A stretch of DNA of 64,000 nucleotides from Streptomyces sp. TG1A-8 (lineage in GTDB: Bacteria > Actinomycetota > Actinomycetes > Streptomycetales > Streptomycetaceae), in NCBI RefSeq assembly GCF_030499535.1, contig NZ_JASTLB010000001.1, forward strand, positions 2,418,001-2,482,000, written 5' to 3'. The notes beneath the pieces were generated by a model. The model saw only the letters and a list, made by a program, of their open reading frames with translations, was not told where the DNA came from and ran no database searches. Below are positions 46,726 to 55,876 of this stretch, piece after piece (position 1 is the first letter of the stretch; every line of letters starts with the position of its first letter). The position numbers were made by a program, and so were the translations under genes.

Positions 46726-47146
46726 GGGTTACCCCGTCGGGGCGGGGTCAGACAGTCCCGTGGCGGACACCCGGGCCGGCGCCTCCACGATCCCGGGAGC
46801 GCAGTCCACGCCGGTGGCCGGGCGCAGTTCCTCCAGCGCGCGCGGCGGGCGCCGGGCCCGGTGTCCCGCGCCTTCTCCTCACGGGCGTTCCCGGGCCGCA
46901 CGGCGGCTCGCCGGCCGTGACGACCGGGCGCCGGCCCCTGCCGCGGCGCAGGGTCCGGACGAACGCGGCGACCGCGGAGGGGGGCGGGGGAAGGGAGAGG
47001 GGGGGCCGAAGCGGGTGCCCGCGCGGCGCTGCGGCTCCGCGGGCGCCGCCCGGGCCCGTCGGTCCGGGTCGGCAGCCCTGGACGGCTGCCGGGGGCCGGG
47101 GCCCGTGACCGGCGGGCCGGCACGGCCGGGTGACCGTCGGAGGGGG
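46726..47146. other. 421-bp very GC-rich region, no gene recognised
   Basis: No frame has family resemblance. A minus-strand frame ending at about 46739 reads LEELRPATGVDCAPGIVEAP, too short and isolated to call. The rsrA terminator should lie near 47080-47140 (self-complementary GGCCGG/CCGGCC runs). Function otherwise not visible. Confidence 0.4.
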
Positions 47147-47449
47147 TCAGCTCTCCCGCGTGGTGACGGTCACGTCGTGCTCGGGCACGGTGTGCCCGGA
47201 GCGGATCAGCTCGATCCGCCCCATCACCTTGGCCCGCAGGTCGGCGGGCACGTCGTCATGGCCACAGCACCGCTTGACCAGCTTCTTCACGGCCTGCTCC
47301 AGGCCGTACTTCTCCAGGCACGGCGAGCATTCCTCGAAGTGGTGCTGGAACTTGTCGCGGTCGACGTCCGGCATCTCGCTGTCGAGGAACTCGTACAGGT
47401 GGTCCAGGACCTCACTGCAGTCCGTCTCGTGCGGCTCTCCGCAGCTCAT
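47147..47449 (-). CDS. rsrA: Redox-sensing anti-sigma factor RsrA
   Basis: 100-residue zinc-binding anti-sigma factor (ZAS). Cys3, Cys11, the H-x-x-x-C-x-x-C motif (HHFEECSPC, His37, Cys41, Cys44) and Cys61-Cys62 (KRCCGHDD) match the redox switch of S. coelicolor RsrA. Under thiol oxidation disulphides form, zinc is lost and SigR is freed. The start ATG at 47449 overlaps the sigR stop, the classic sigR-rsrA arrangement. Slightly shorter than the 105-residue S. coelicolor protein. Confidence 0.96.
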   Translation of the reverse strand: MSCGEPHETDCSEVLDHLYEFLDSEMPDVDRDKFQHHFEECSPCLEKYGLEQAVKKLVKRCCGHDDVPADLRAKVMGRIELIRSGHTVPEHDVTVTTRES

Positions 47450-48153
47450 GAGCCCGAGCCTTTCGCTTCGTTCGCCTCTCCGGCGCCGGCGGGGACCAGT
47501 CCGCGCTCGCGGGCGTAGTCCTCCAGCATGCCGCGCAGCTGACGGCGGCCCCGGTGCAGCCGGGACATCACCGTACCGATGGGTGTCCCCATGATGTCCG
47601 CGATCTCCTTGTAGGCAAAGCCCTCCACGTCCGCGAGGTAGACGGCGATGCGGAACTCCTCGGGGATCGTCTGGAGCGCCGTCTTCACGTCCGAGTCGGG
47701 CAGGTGGTCGAGCGCCTGCGACTCCGCGGAGCGCAGACCGGTCGACATGTGCGACTCGGCACGGGCGAGCTGCCAGTCCTCGATCTCCTCGGCCGCGCTG
47801 CGCTGGGGTTCGCGCTGCTTCTTGCGGTACGAGTTGATGAAGGTGTTGGTGAGGATCCGGTACAGCCACGCCTTGAGGTTGGTGCCCTCGCGGAACTGGT
47901 GGAAGGACGCGTACGCCTTGGCGTACGTCTCCTGCACCAGGTCCTCGGCGTCGGCCGGGTTGCGCGTCATGCGCAGCGCGGCCGAGTACATCTGGTCGAG
48001 GAATTCGAGCGCGTCCCGCTCGAAGCGCGCGCTGCGCTCCGCGCTCGACTCGGCGGACGCCCGCGTGTCCGCCTCCGCTCCCGCGCCCTGGCCCTCGGGC
48101 AGCTCCGCCTGGCCGTCGTCGGTCCCTGCGTCGGTCCCAGTGACCGGACCCAC
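47446..48153 (-). CDS. sigR: ECF sigma factor SigR
   Basis: 235-residue group 4 sigma factor for the thiol-oxidative stress regulon (thioredoxin, mycothiol). Region 2: [39 protein letters not shown]; region 4: [44 protein letters not shown]. The GTG at 48153 ([10 protein letters not shown]) follows GAGGAG at once. A second in-frame ATG at 48318 adds exactly 55 residues, the length reported for the induced, unstable SigR' isoform. Co-transcribed with rsrA. Confidence 0.96.
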   Translation of the reverse strand: MGPVTGTDAGTDDGQAELPEGQGAGAEADTRASAESSAERSARFERDALEFLDQMYSAALRMTRNPADAEDLVQETYAKAYASFHQFREGTNLKAWLYRILTNTFINSYRKKQREPQRSAAEEIEDWQLARAESHMSTGLRSAESQALDHLPDSDVKTALQTIPEEFRIAVYLADVEGFAYKEIADIMGTPIGTVMSRLHRGRRQLRGMLEDYARERGLVPAGAGEANEAKGSGS

Positions 48154-48378
48154 CTCCTCAAATTTCCGGGCGGGACCGAGACCGGTCCCACTCGTTTCGG
48201 AGGATAGAACACGACCCGTGCCAGCCGCCGCTCGAACCGGAGCCGTCTTGGCCGCGTGCAGCACCGTCCAGTCCAGGTCGGCACGGCTGCTGCGGCTCGG
48301 GCATGTGGTCGGACCCATGCGGCGGACTTCCTCTCCTGCGACGTCGGTGCCGTTGCTCCCAGCACCTCTGCCCCGCAC

Positions 48379-48404
48379 AACAGCGCCCCGCCGCGCAACA
48401 TTCC
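48379..48404 (-). promoter_or_regulatory. SigR-dependent promoter (sigRp2)
   Basis: On the minus strand GGAAT (48404-48400), 18 bp, GTT (48381-48379): a perfect match to the sigma-R consensus GGAAT-N18-GTT. It lies about 60 bp before the long-form ATG at 48318 and directly after the hydrolase gene, so the induced transcript encodes the long form. Confidence 0.92.
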
Positions 48405-48410
48405 CGGCCG

Positions 48411-49040
48411 TCACCGGAGTGAGGCGGTCCACTCCACGACGGCCGCGGTGATGATCCCCAGCGCCCGCTCCGGCGTGGTCCCCGCGCGCTTGGGCACGGC
48501 GAACCCGTGGTCGCCGTGCTCGACCTCGACCAGGTCGAAGTCCCCTTCGGGGAACTCGCCGGGCTTGCCGAAGGGGTCGTTGCCGCCCTGGACGACCAGC
48601 GTCGGCACCCCGGCCCCGAGCAGTTCGTCCGCCCGGGACCGCTCGGGCCTGCCCGGCGGGTGCAGCGGGAAGCCGAGCGCGAGCACGGCGTGCGCGCCCA
48701 GTTCGGCGGCGGTCCGGCAGGCGACCCGTGCCCCGGCGCTGCGGCCGCCGGAGACCACCGGCAGCCCCGGCGCGGTGAGCGCGGGCCACAGGCCGCGCCA
48801 GCCGGCGTCCAGGGTCTTCGGCGCCGGCGCGACCTTCCTGCCGGCGACGCGCCAGGGCTGTTCCACCAGGGCCACGGAGACCCCGTGCGCGGGCAGCTCG
48901 CGGGCGAGCGCCTGGAGGTCCGGGGCCTCGATGCCGCCGCCGGCGCCGTGGCCGACGGCCAGCACCAGCCGCGCCGGCCGCGCCGGGTACCAGGTGATGC
49001 GGGCGGTGCCCGCCGCGGTCGCGATGGTGTGTTGCGTCAC
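48411..49040 (-). CDS. Alpha/beta hydrolase (KANL3/Tex30-like, dienelactone hydrolase family)
   Basis: 209 residues. Oxyanion region [10 protein letters not shown], nucleophile elbow GGRSAGARV (Ser), Asp in [12 protein letters not shown] and His in VEHGDHGF complete a catalytic triad. Substrate unknown. GTG at 49040 lies 1 bp after the stop of the SRAP gene, so the two are co-transcribed. Confidence 0.87.
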   Translation of the reverse strand: MTQHTIATAAGTARITWYPARPARLVLAVGHGAGGGIEAPDLQALARELPAHGVSVALVEQPWRVAGRKVAPAPKTLDAGWRGLWPALTAPGLPVVSGGRSAGARVACRTAAELGAHAVLALGFPLHPPGRPERSRADELLGAGVPTLVVQGGNDPFGKPGEFPEGDFDLVEVEHGDHGFAVPKRAGTTPERALGIITAAVVEWTASLR

Positions 49041-49041
49041 G

Positions 49042-49857
49042 TCAGAAGAGTGTGCCCTCTTCCGGTGCCGCCAGTTCCCCCAGCAGCTCCGGACCGTTGT
49101 TGCGGACGTTGCTGACGGCCGTGGAGACCGGGTAGGCGCGCATCAGGCCGGGCGGGGGCGGGGCGAGCAGTTCCCGCAGGCCGTCCGGGTCCGTGCGGGC
49201 CGGGTCCAGCCAGGCGTCCCAGCGGTCCGGGGTGAGCATGAGCGGCATCCGGGGGTGGATCGCGGCCAGCGACTGCGGGCCCTCGGCGGGGGCGGCGGCC
49301 AGCGGGGTGGTCTCCGCCTCGGTGGTGATGACCGAGCAGGTGACCCACCAGGCCCGGGCGTGGCCGTCGGGCAGCGTGCGGTCGCGCCAGAACTCGTACA
49401 GGCCGGCCATCGCGAACACCGAGCCGTCGGCGGGGAGCACGAAGTAGGGCTGTTTGCGGGGCCGCTTCCTCCTGCCCTGCACCTCCAGCTCCCGCTCCTG
49501 CCCGCCGGTGACCCACTCGTAGTAGCCGTCGGCGGGCAGGATGCAGCGGCGGGCGGCGAAGGCGCGCCGGTAGGCCGGCTTCTCGTGCACGGTCTCCGCG
49601 CGGGCGTTGATCATGCGGGCGCCGCCCTCGGGCGTCCTGGCCCAGGACGGCACCAGGCCCCACGTGAGCCTGCGCAGCTGCCGGAGCGGACCGGACCCGC
49701 CGGCGTCCTTCGGCGGACGCTCCAGGACCGCGTGGACCTGCTTGGTCGGGGCCACGTTGTAGTCCGGTTCCAGCGTCTCCTCGGGCTCCCACGTGTCGAT
49801 CTCAAAGACTTCTGCGAGATCCTCGGGCCCACGACTGGATGCAAACCGTCCGCACAT
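49042..49857 (-). CDS. SOS response-associated peptidase (SRAP, YedK/HMCES)
   Basis: 271 residues. The invariant start MCGRF places the catalytic Cys2 at the mature N-terminus for covalent capture of abasic sites in single-stranded DNA. Other SRAP motifs: NVAPTKQV, TWGLVPSWA, MINARAETVHEKPAYR, RRCILPADGYYEW, and IHPRMPLML (His). The ATG at 49857 is fixed by this chemistry; upstream open frame is not coding. First gene of a pair with the hydrolase. Confidence 0.94.
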   Translation of the reverse strand: MCGRFASSRGPEDLAEVFEIDTWEPEETLEPDYNVAPTKQVHAVLERPPKDAGGSGPLRQLRRLTWGLVPSWARTPEGGARMINARAETVHEKPAYRRAFAARRCILPADGYYEWVTGGQERELEVQGRRKRPRKQPYFVLPADGSVFAMAGLYEFWRDRTLPDGHARAWWVTCSVITTEAETTPLAAAPAEGPQSLAAIHPRMPLMLTPDRWDAWLDPARTDPDGLRELLAPPPPGLMRAYPVSTAVSNVRNNGPELLGELAAPEEGTLF

Positions 49858-49939
49858 GCGTGCCACACTGCCAGGCCCAGCCGCCGCCCGGCCACCGCCC
49901 GGCCACCGCCGACCCGACCAGAGGGAGCCACTCGGACAC

Positions 49940-50662
49940 ATGGACAGCCTCGCCGCCACCGCGCTGCCCGGCCTCTGGGACCGGCTCACCGGCACCCAGC
50001 CCGATCCCGGCCTGTGGGTGGTGCTCGCCACCCTCGCCGCCGCGCTCGCCGTCGTCGTCCCGCACGCCGTGTGGCGCGTGGCCCGCAACGCCGTCACGAT
50101 CGCGCACGAGGGCGGTCACGGCCTGGTGGCCCTGCTCACCGGCCGGCGGCTCACCGGCATACGCCTGCACTCCGACACCAGCGGTCTCACACTCAGCCGC
50201 GGCAGGCCCCACGGCCTGGGCATGATCCTGACCGCGGCCGCCGGGTACACGGCGCCCTCGCTGCTGGGGCTCGGCGGTGCCGCGCTGCTGGCCACGGGGC
50301 GCATCACACTGCTGCTGTGGGCGGCGACCGCGCTGCTGCTCGCGATGCTGGTGATGATCCGCAACGCCTACGGGGTGCTGACCGTCGTCCTGGCGGGCGG
50401 GGCCTTCCTGCTGGTGTCGTGGCTGGCGGGGGCGCAGGTGCAGGCGGCGTTCGCGTACGCGGTGGTGTGGTTCCTGCTGTTCGGCGGGGTGCGTCCGCCG
50501 TTCGAGTTGCAGGCCAAGCGGGCGCGGGGCGGCACGGGCGACTCGGACGCGGACCAGTTGTCGCGCCTGACGCACGTACCGGCGGGCCTGTGGCTGTTCC
50601 TGTTCCACACGGTGTCGCTGTGCTCGCTGATCGGCGGAGGCCGCTGGCTGCTGGAAGGTTGA
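49940..50662 (+). CDS. M50B-type site-2 protease-like membrane protein
   Basis: 240 residues with about six spans. The first metal motif is NAVTIAHEGGHGLVALLTGR (HExxH-like: His-Glu-Gly-Gly-His), shared by the M50B group; the second Asp motif of S2P (near the last spans) was not found clearly. Probably an intramembrane protease or an inactive relative. ATG at 49940. 28 bp before aroA on the same strand, so likely operonic with it. Confidence 0.82.
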   Translation: MDSLAATALPGLWDRLTGTQPDPGLWVVLATLAAALAVVVPHAVWRVARNAVTIAHEGGHGLVALLTGRRLTGIRLHSDTSGLTLSRGRPHGLGMILTAAAGYTAPSLLGLGGAALLATGRITLLLWAATALLLAMLVMIRNAYGVLTVVLAGGAFLLVSWLAGAQVQAAFAYAVVWFLLFGGVRPPFELQAKRARGGTGDSDADQLSRLTHVPAGLWLFLFHTVSLCSLIGGGRWLLEG

Positions 50663-50690
50663 CGCCGGCCCCTCCTTATAGAGTTGTCCC

Positions 50691-52007
50691 ATGGCCCCGA
50701 ACACCGCACACCCCGATCCCTGGCCCGCCCCGCACGCCGTCGCAGCCGTCGACGCGACGGTCCACGTCCCGGGGTCCAAGTCGGTCACCAACCGCGCCCT
50801 CGTGCTCGCCGCCCTCGCCTCCGAGCCGGGCTGGCTGCGCCGCCCGCTGCGCTCCCGCGACACCCTGCTGATGGCGGGCGCGCTGCGCGCGATGGGCGTC
50901 GAGATCGAGGAGGGCGTGGGCCCGGACGGCTCCGGCGAGGCCTGGCGGGTGCTGCCCACGGACCTGCGCGGTCCGGCCACCGTGGACGTCGGCAACGCCG
51001 GTACGGTGATGCGCTTCCTGCCGCCGGTGGCCGCCCTGGCCGACGGCCCGGTCCGGTTCGACGGCGACCCGCGGGCGTACGAGCGTCCGCTGCACGGGGT
51101 GATCGACGCGCTGCGGGCGCTCGGGGCCCGGATCGACGACGACGGCCGGGGCGCGCTGCCGCTGACCGTGCACGGCGGCGGGGCGCTGGACGGCGGCCCG
51201 GTGTCCGTCGACGCCTCCTCGTCCTCCCAGTTCGTCTCGGCACTGCTGCTGTCGGGTCCGCGGTTCAACCAGGGTGTCGAGGTCCGGCACACCGGTGACA
51301 CCCTTCCCTCCCTGCCGCACATCCGGATGACCGTGGACATGCTGCGCGCGGTCGGCGCCCAGGTGGACACCCCGGAGTCGGGCGGCGAGCCGAACGTGTG
51401 GCGGGTGACGCCGGGCGCGCTGCTCGGCCGGGACCTGACGGTCGAGCCGGACCTGTCGAACGCGCAGCCGTTCCTGGCGGCGGCCCTGGTCACCGGCGGC
51501 AAGGTGCTGATCCCGGACTGGCCGGAGCGGACCACCCAGCCGGGTGACCGGCTGCGGGAGATCTTCACCGAGATGGGGGGCTCCTGCGAACTCACCGACC
51601 GGGGGCTCGTGTTCACCGGTTCCGGTGCCGTGCACGGCATCGACGTCGACCTCGGCGACGTCGGCGAGCTGACCCCGGGCATCGCCGCGGTCGCCGCGCT
51701 CGCCGACTCCCCCTCGACCCTGCGGGGCGTGGCCCACCTGCGGCTGCACGAGACGGACCGGCTGGCCGCGCTCACCAAGGAGATCAACGAACTGGGCGGT
51801 GACGTCACCGAGACGGCCGACGGCCTGCACATCCGTCCACGCCCGCTGCACGGCGGGGTCTTCCACACCTACGAGGACCACCGCATGGCGACCGCCGGCG
51901 CGGTCGTCGGACTGGCGGTGGAGGGCGTGCGGATCGAGAACGTGGCGACGACGGCGAAGACGCTGCCCGACTTCCCCGACCTGTGGACCGGGATGCTGGG
52001 GAACTGA
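50691..52007 (+). CDS. aroA: 3-phosphoshikimate 1-carboxyvinyltransferase (EPSP synthase)
   Basis: 438-residue shikimate-pathway enzyme. Motifs: [18 protein letters not shown] (PEP/shikimate loop), [32 protein letters not shown] and the C-terminal [16 protein letters not shown]...[15 protein letters not shown]. Class I-like sensitivity to glyphosate is not assessed. ATG at 50691. rsgA follows after 16 bp. Confidence 0.97.
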   Translation: MAPNTAHPDPWPAPHAVAAVDATVHVPGSKSVTNRALVLAALASEPGWLRRPLRSRDTLLMAGALRAMGVEIEEGVGPDGSGEAWRVLPTDLRGPATVDVGNAGTVMRFLPPVAALADGPVRFDGDPRAYERPLHGVIDALRALGARIDDDGRGALPLTVHGGGALDGGPVSVDASSSSQFVSALLLSGPRFNQGVEVRHTGDTLPSLPHIRMTVDMLRAVGAQVDTPESGGEPNVWRVTPGALLGRDLTVEPDLSNAQPFLAAALVTGGKVLIPDWPERTTQPGDRLREIFTEMGGSCELTDRGLVFTGSGAVHGIDVDLGDVGELTPGIAAVAALADSPSTLRGVAHLRLHETDRLAALTKEINELGGDVTETADGLHIRPRPLHGGVFHTYEDHRMATAGAVVGLAVEGVRIENVATTAKTLPDFPDLWTGMLGN

Positions 52008-52023
52008 CGGGCGGGACCGGGAC

Positions 52024-53034
52024 ATGCGCCGCTACGGCAAGCACACCGACGAGGACGACATCCGCAGCCGCCCGAACCGCAAGGGCAACCGGCCGCGCAC
52101 GCACATCCGCCCCAAGCACGAGGACGCCGCCGAGGGCATGGTCCTCACCGTCGACCGGGGCCGGCTGACCTGCCTGGTCGGGGACCGCACGGTGATGGCG
52201 ATGAAGGCCCGCGAGCTGGGCCGCAAGGCGGCCGTGGTGGGCGACCGGGTGGCCCTGGTCGGCGACCTGTCCGGCGCGAAGGACACCCTCGCGCGGATCG
52301 TCAGGATCGGGGAGCGCTCCTCGGTGCTGCGGCGCACGGCCGACGACGACGATCCGTACGAGCGGGTGGTGGTCGCCAACGCCGACCAGCTGGCGATCGT
52401 CACCGCCCTGGCCGACCCCGAACCCCGCCCGCGCCTGATCGACCGCTGCCTGGTCGCGGCCTTCGACGGCGGTCTGGAGCCGCTGCTCGTCATGACCAAG
52501 TCGGACCTGGCCCCGCCCGACGAACTGCTGGAGCTGTACGGCGCCCTGGACATCCCCCACGTCGTCACCAGCCGCGAGGAGCTGGAGACCGGTGGCGCGG
52601 CCCACCGGGTGCGCGCGCACCTGCGCGGCAGGGTCACCGCGTTCGTGGGCCACTCGGGCGTCGGCAAGACGACCCTGGTCAACGCGCTCGTCCCGCAGGA
52701 CCGGCGGCGCATCACGGGCCATGTGAACGCGGTGACGGGCCGGGGCCGGCACACCACGACGTCCGCGCTCGCGCTGCCGCTCGGGGACGGGGAGGGCTGG
52801 GTCGTCGACACCCCGGGCGTGCGCTCCTTCGGACTGGCGCACATCGATCCCTCGCGGGTGATCCACGCCTTCCCGGACCTGGAACCGGGTACGCGGGGCT
52901 GCCCGCGCGCGTGCAGCCACGACGAGCCGGAGTGCGCGCTGGACGCGTGGGTGGCCGAGGGGCACGCCGATGCCGCGCGGCTGTACTCGCTGCGCCGGCT
53001 GCTGTCCACGCGGGAGCGCACGGACGGCGACTGA
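52024..53034 (+). CDS. rsgA: Ribosome small subunit GTPase RsgA
   Basis: 336 residues; late 30S maturation GTPase. OB-fold N-terminus, then the circularly permuted GTPase order: G4 (MTKSD), G1 (GHSGVGKTTLVNAL), G2, G3 (VDTPG), and the zinc-binding tail with GCPRACSHDEPECAL. Start ATG at 52024 with GGGACCGGG upstream. Operon with aroA. Confidence 0.95.
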   Translation: MRRYGKHTDEDDIRSRPNRKGNRPRTHIRPKHEDAAEGMVLTVDRGRLTCLVGDRTVMAMKARELGRKAAVVGDRVALVGDLSGAKDTLARIVRIGERSSVLRRTADDDDPYERVVVANADQLAIVTALADPEPRPRLIDRCLVAAFDGGLEPLLVMTKSDLAPPDELLELYGALDIPHVVTSREELETGGAAHRVRAHLRGRVTAFVGHSGVGKTTLVNALVPQDRRRITGHVNAVTGRGRHTTTSALALPLGDGEGWVVDTPGVRSFGLAHIDPSRVIHAFPDLEPGTRGCPRACSHDEPECALDAWVAEGHADAARLYSLRRLLSTRERTDGD

Positions 53035-53068
53035 TCACCGCGTGTTTGACCGGGTGCAGGTGAGGCAA

Positions 53069-53082
53069 GTGCATAATCGCAC
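53069..53082. promoter_or_regulatory. Possible operator at the SMR promoter
   Basis: GTGC-ATAATC-GCAC inverted repeat overlapping a CATAAT -10-like hexamer (53072-53077). A TTGACC lies at 53046-53051, with a long 20-bp spacer. The TetR regulator encoded convergently downstream is a candidate ligand-controlled repressor; unproven. Confidence 0.4.
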
Positions 53083-53117
53083 CGAGCCGGGGATCCGGAC
53101 CTACGGGAGGACAGCAC

Positions 53118-53441
53118 ATGGCGTGGCTGCTGGTCATAGTGGCCGGGATGTTGGAGACCGGCTTCGCCGTGTGCCTGAAGCTCTCGCACGGGTTCACCCG
53201 TCTGTGGCCGACGATCGCCTTCGCGTCCTTCGCGCTGGGCAGCTTCGGTCTGCTGACCCTCTCGCTGAGGAAGCTCGACGTCGGCCCCGCCTACGCGGTG
53301 TGGACCGGGATCGGTGCCGCGGGCACCGCGATCTACGGGATGGTCTTCCTCGGTGACCTGGTGTCGACGCTGAAGATCGTCTCGATCAGCTTCGTGATCA
53401 TCGGCGTGATCGGACTGCAGCTGTCGGGGTCGGCGCACTAG
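53118..53441 (+). CDS. Small multidrug resistance (SMR) efflux protein
   Basis: 107-residue four-span drug/proton antiporter of the EmrE/SugE type: AWLLVIVAGMLETGFAVCLKLS with the membrane Glu (near residue 13) that binds cations, then YAVWTGIGAAGTAIYGMVFLGD. SugE-like members export guanidinium; others export quaternary ammonium compounds. ATG at 53118 behind GGGAGGA. The convergent TetR may regulate it. Confidence 0.92.
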   Translation: MAWLLVIVAGMLETGFAVCLKLSHGFTRLWPTIAFASFALGSFGLLTLSLRKLDVGPAYAVWTGIGAAGTAIYGMVFLGDLVSTLKIVSISFVIIGVIGLQLSGSAH

Positions 53442-53492
53442 GTGTGCTGTCCCGCGTCCCGCGCCGCCGGCGTGGCCGGGGCGGGCCGCCCG

Positions 53493-53550
53493 GCCCCTGT
53501 CGCCACGCTCCCGCCCCGCCGGCGGACGGCCGGAGTGCGGCGACAGGGGC
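53493..53550. terminator. Terminator shared by the SMR and TetR genes
   Basis: 12-bp arms GCCCCTGTCGCC (53493-53504) and GGCGACAGGGGC (53539-53550) enclosing a loop that folds further. The right arm reaches the first base of the TetR stop codon. Confidence 0.65.
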
Positions 53551-54242
53551 TAACGCACCGCTCGCTGCCGCTGGAGCACCGCCCGGACCAGCACCGCCAC
53601 CCCGCCCTCTCCCGCCGGCGGCGCCGTCACGCAGGACAGGGCGAGGCGGACGACGAGTTCGCAGGAGCGGGCCAGTTCGGTGGTGTCGAAGGGCGCGGCG
53701 CCGGGCCCGGTCAGCGCCTTCACCGCCCGGTCCCGCACGGTCCGCACGAAGTCCCCGGGCGACGGCGGGGCCCCGTCCACCCGGCGCTGCGCGGGCACGG
53801 TCGGGAAGGACGGCGCCGAGAAGACCGCCGGCTGGGGCAGGCGTTCGTTCCAGCAGCCGGTGAGCAGGGCCCGGACCAGCGCGTTGTCCCGGGCGGCCGA
53901 GGCGGTCCACTCGGCGGTGGCGGTGAGCCGGTCCTGCGCGTCGGCGGCGGTGGGCCGCCCCCGGGCCGGAGCGGCGGCGGGCCGGTCCCAGGCACCGGTG
54001 GCGGGCCGTCCGCGGGGTTCGGCGGGGCCGGCGAGGGCCCGGTCGACGCCGGCGAGGTACCCGTCGGCCTCCCGCCGCACCAGGGCCCGGGCGAGGCCGC
54101 CCTTGCTCCCGAACTCGTTGTAGAGCGTCTGGCGGGAGACCCCGGCCGCCGCGGCGACGTCGACCATGCGCACCGCGGACCACGGCCGGTGCACGAGCGC
54201 CGTGTAAGCGGCGTCCAGTAGGGATTCCCGGGCTGGGGGCAT
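53550..54242 (-). CDS. TetR/AcrR-family regulator
   Basis: 230 residues. N-terminal helix-turn-helix ([49 protein letters not shown]); a linker of Pro/Arg/Ala; a C-terminal ligand domain without clear resemblance. ATG at 54242 behind GGGAGG. Opposed to the SMR gene and divergent from hisN; either could be the target. Confidence 0.9.
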   Translation of the reverse strand: MPPARESLLDAAYTALVHRPWSAVRMVDVAAAAGVSRQTLYNEFGSKGGLARALVRREADGYLAGVDRALAGPAEPRGRPATGAWDRPAAAPARGRPTAADAQDRLTATAEWTASAARDNALVRALLTGCWNERLPQPAVFSAPSFPTVPAQRRVDGAPPSPGDFVRTVRDRAVKALTGPGAAPFDTTELARSCELVVRLALSCVTAPPAGEGGVAVLVRAVLQRQRAVR

Positions 54243-54449
54243 CCTCGCCTCCCTGGAACAAGTGGTACTGGGCTCAGAGTTGACGCGTCCGCACGCACTG
54301 TCAAGGGTTCCCGGAGGGGCGTGCGGGGGCGCCTCCCGGCGTCCGCCACCGGCCCGGATGAGCGCGTCCGCGCCTGGCACCGGGCGCGCGCCCCTGCCTT
54401 CCGGACCCCGTGTGGCCCCCCGGCGGTCCCGGCGGATACGGTTCGTCAC

Positions 54450-55250
54450 ATGCCGGACTACCTCGACGACCTGCGCCTGGCCCACGAGCTCGCGGACGCG
54501 GCCGACGCCGCCACCACGGCCCGCTTCAACGCCCTCAACCTGAAGGTGGAGACGAAGCCGGACATGACGCCGGTGAGCGAGGCGGACAGGGCGGCGGAGG
54601 AGGCGGTCCGGGAACGGCTCCAGCGCGCCCGCCCCGGGGACGCGGTCCTCGGCGAGGAGTACGGCGTGGAGGGCACCGGCCCGCGCCGCTGGGTCGTGGA
54701 CCCGATCGACGGCACCAAGAACTACGTGCGCGGCGTCCCGGTCTGGGCCACCCTCGTCGCCCTGACGGAGGAGGGCGAGGGGGGTCACCGGCCGGTCGTC
54801 GGGGTCGTCTCCGCCCCCGCGCTGGGCCGCCGCTGGTGGGCCGCCGAGGGGCACGGCGCCTTCACCGGCCGCAGCCCGGCCTCCGCGTCCCGGATCCGCG
54901 TCTCGCGCGTCGGCGACCTGGCGGACGCCTCCTTCGCGTACTCCTCGCTCTCCGGCTGGGAGGAGCGGGGCCGGCTGGACGGCTTCCTGGACCTGACCCG
55001 CGCGGTGTGGCGCACGCGCGCGTACGGTGACTTCTGGCCGTACATGATGGTCGCCGAGGGGTCGGTCGACTTCTGCGCCGAGCCCGAGCTGTCGCTGTGG
55101 GACATGGCCGCCAACGCGATCATCGTGACCGAGGCCGGCGGCACCTTCACCGGCCTCGACGGCCGCCCGGGCCCGCACGGCGGTGACGCCGCCGCGTCCA
55201 ACGGCCTGCTGCACGACGCGCTGCTGGGGTATCTCGGCCGGCGCCCCTGA
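54450..55250 (+). CDS. hisN: Histidinol-phosphatase, inositol monophosphatase fold
   Basis: 266 residues with the metal motifs [30 protein letters not shown] and [18 protein letters not shown] of the IMPase family. At this locus S. coelicolor has the verified HisN that dephosphorylates histidinol phosphate, as I recall; general inositol monophosphatase activity is the alternative. ATG at 54450. Confidence 0.9.
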   Translation: MPDYLDDLRLAHELADAADAATTARFNALNLKVETKPDMTPVSEADRAAEEAVRERLQRARPGDAVLGEEYGVEGTGPRRWVVDPIDGTKNYVRGVPVWATLVALTEEGEGGHRPVVGVVSAPALGRRWWAAEGHGAFTGRSPASASRIRVSRVGDLADASFAYSSLSGWEERGRLDGFLDLTRAVWRTRAYGDFWPYMMVAEGSVDFCAEPELSLWDMAANAIIVTEAGGTFTGLDGRPGPHGGDAAASNGLLHDALLGYLGRRP

Positions 55251-55425
55251 AGAGCCGACGGCCCTCCCGTGCGCCCTCGGCCGGCCGCGCACGCCCCCTT
55301 GTTGACCCCCTCTTCACCTGCCACCCTGAGGGCATCCCCCTCGCGAACGTGTGCGGTGCCGCACGGGCGCCTCCGGCGCCGGGCCCGCACGCTTCGAGGG
55401 ATCCCGCAGGAGGTGGTCACATCCC

Positions 55426-55821
55426 ATGCTCGTCCGTGACGCCATGAGCACGGTGGTCCTCACCGTCGGCCCCGCCCACACCCTCCGCCAGGCTGCCGCC
55501 CTGATGTCCGCCCGCCGCGTCGGCGCGGCCATCGTCCACGACCCGGACGCCGGCGGCGTCGGCATCCTCACCGAGCGCGACATCCTCACCTCCGTCGGTC
55601 TCGGCCAGGACCCGGACACGGAGCGGATCCACGCCCACACCACCGGCGACGTCGTCTTCGCCGCTCCGACCTGGTCCCTGCAGGAGGCGGCCCGCGCCAT
55701 GGTGCACGGCGGCTTCCGGCACCTGGTCGTGCTCGACCGGGGCGAGCCGGCCGGCATCGTCTCGGTCCGCGACATCATCCGCTGCTGGGTACCGGACCGC
55801 GAGCCCGCACCGGTGCCCTGA
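55426..55821 (+). CDS. Tandem CBS-domain protein
   Basis: 131 residues, two CBS motifs (RDAMSTVVLTVGPAHTLRQAAALM...GGVGILTERDIL and TTGDVVFAAPTWSLQEAARAMV...PAGIVSVRDII) and nothing else. Such pairs bind adenine nucleotides; the partner is unknown. ATG at 55426, AGGAGGTGG upstream. A strong shared terminator follows. Confidence 0.92.
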   Translation: MLVRDAMSTVVLTVGPAHTLRQAAALMSARRVGAAIVHDPDAGGVGILTERDILTSVGLGQDPDTERIHAHTTGDVVFAAPTWSLQEAARAMVHGGFRHLVVLDRGEPAGIVSVRDIIRCWVPDREPAPVP

Positions 55822-55822
55822 G

Positions 55823-55867
55823 TGGCCGGACGGGCCGGACCCCGGCGGGGTCCGGCCCGTCCGGCCA
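55823..55867. terminator. Very strong bidirectional terminator between the CBS gene and katA
   Basis: 21-bp perfect stem (55823-55843 with 55847-55867) and a 3-nt loop, just after the CBS stop and 10 bp before the end of katA. Confidence 0.88.
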
Positions 55868-55876
55868 CTCCGCGGC

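Noticed and set aside
46739..47146. A degraded gene upstream of the TPR gene
   Set aside because: A short protein-like stretch ends at 46739 but no family pattern, start or continuation was found.
53035..53117. A guanidine riboswitch before the SMR gene
   Set aside because: SMR genes often have one, but neither the class II ACGR hairpin pair, the class I core nor a class III-like pseudoknot could be read here.
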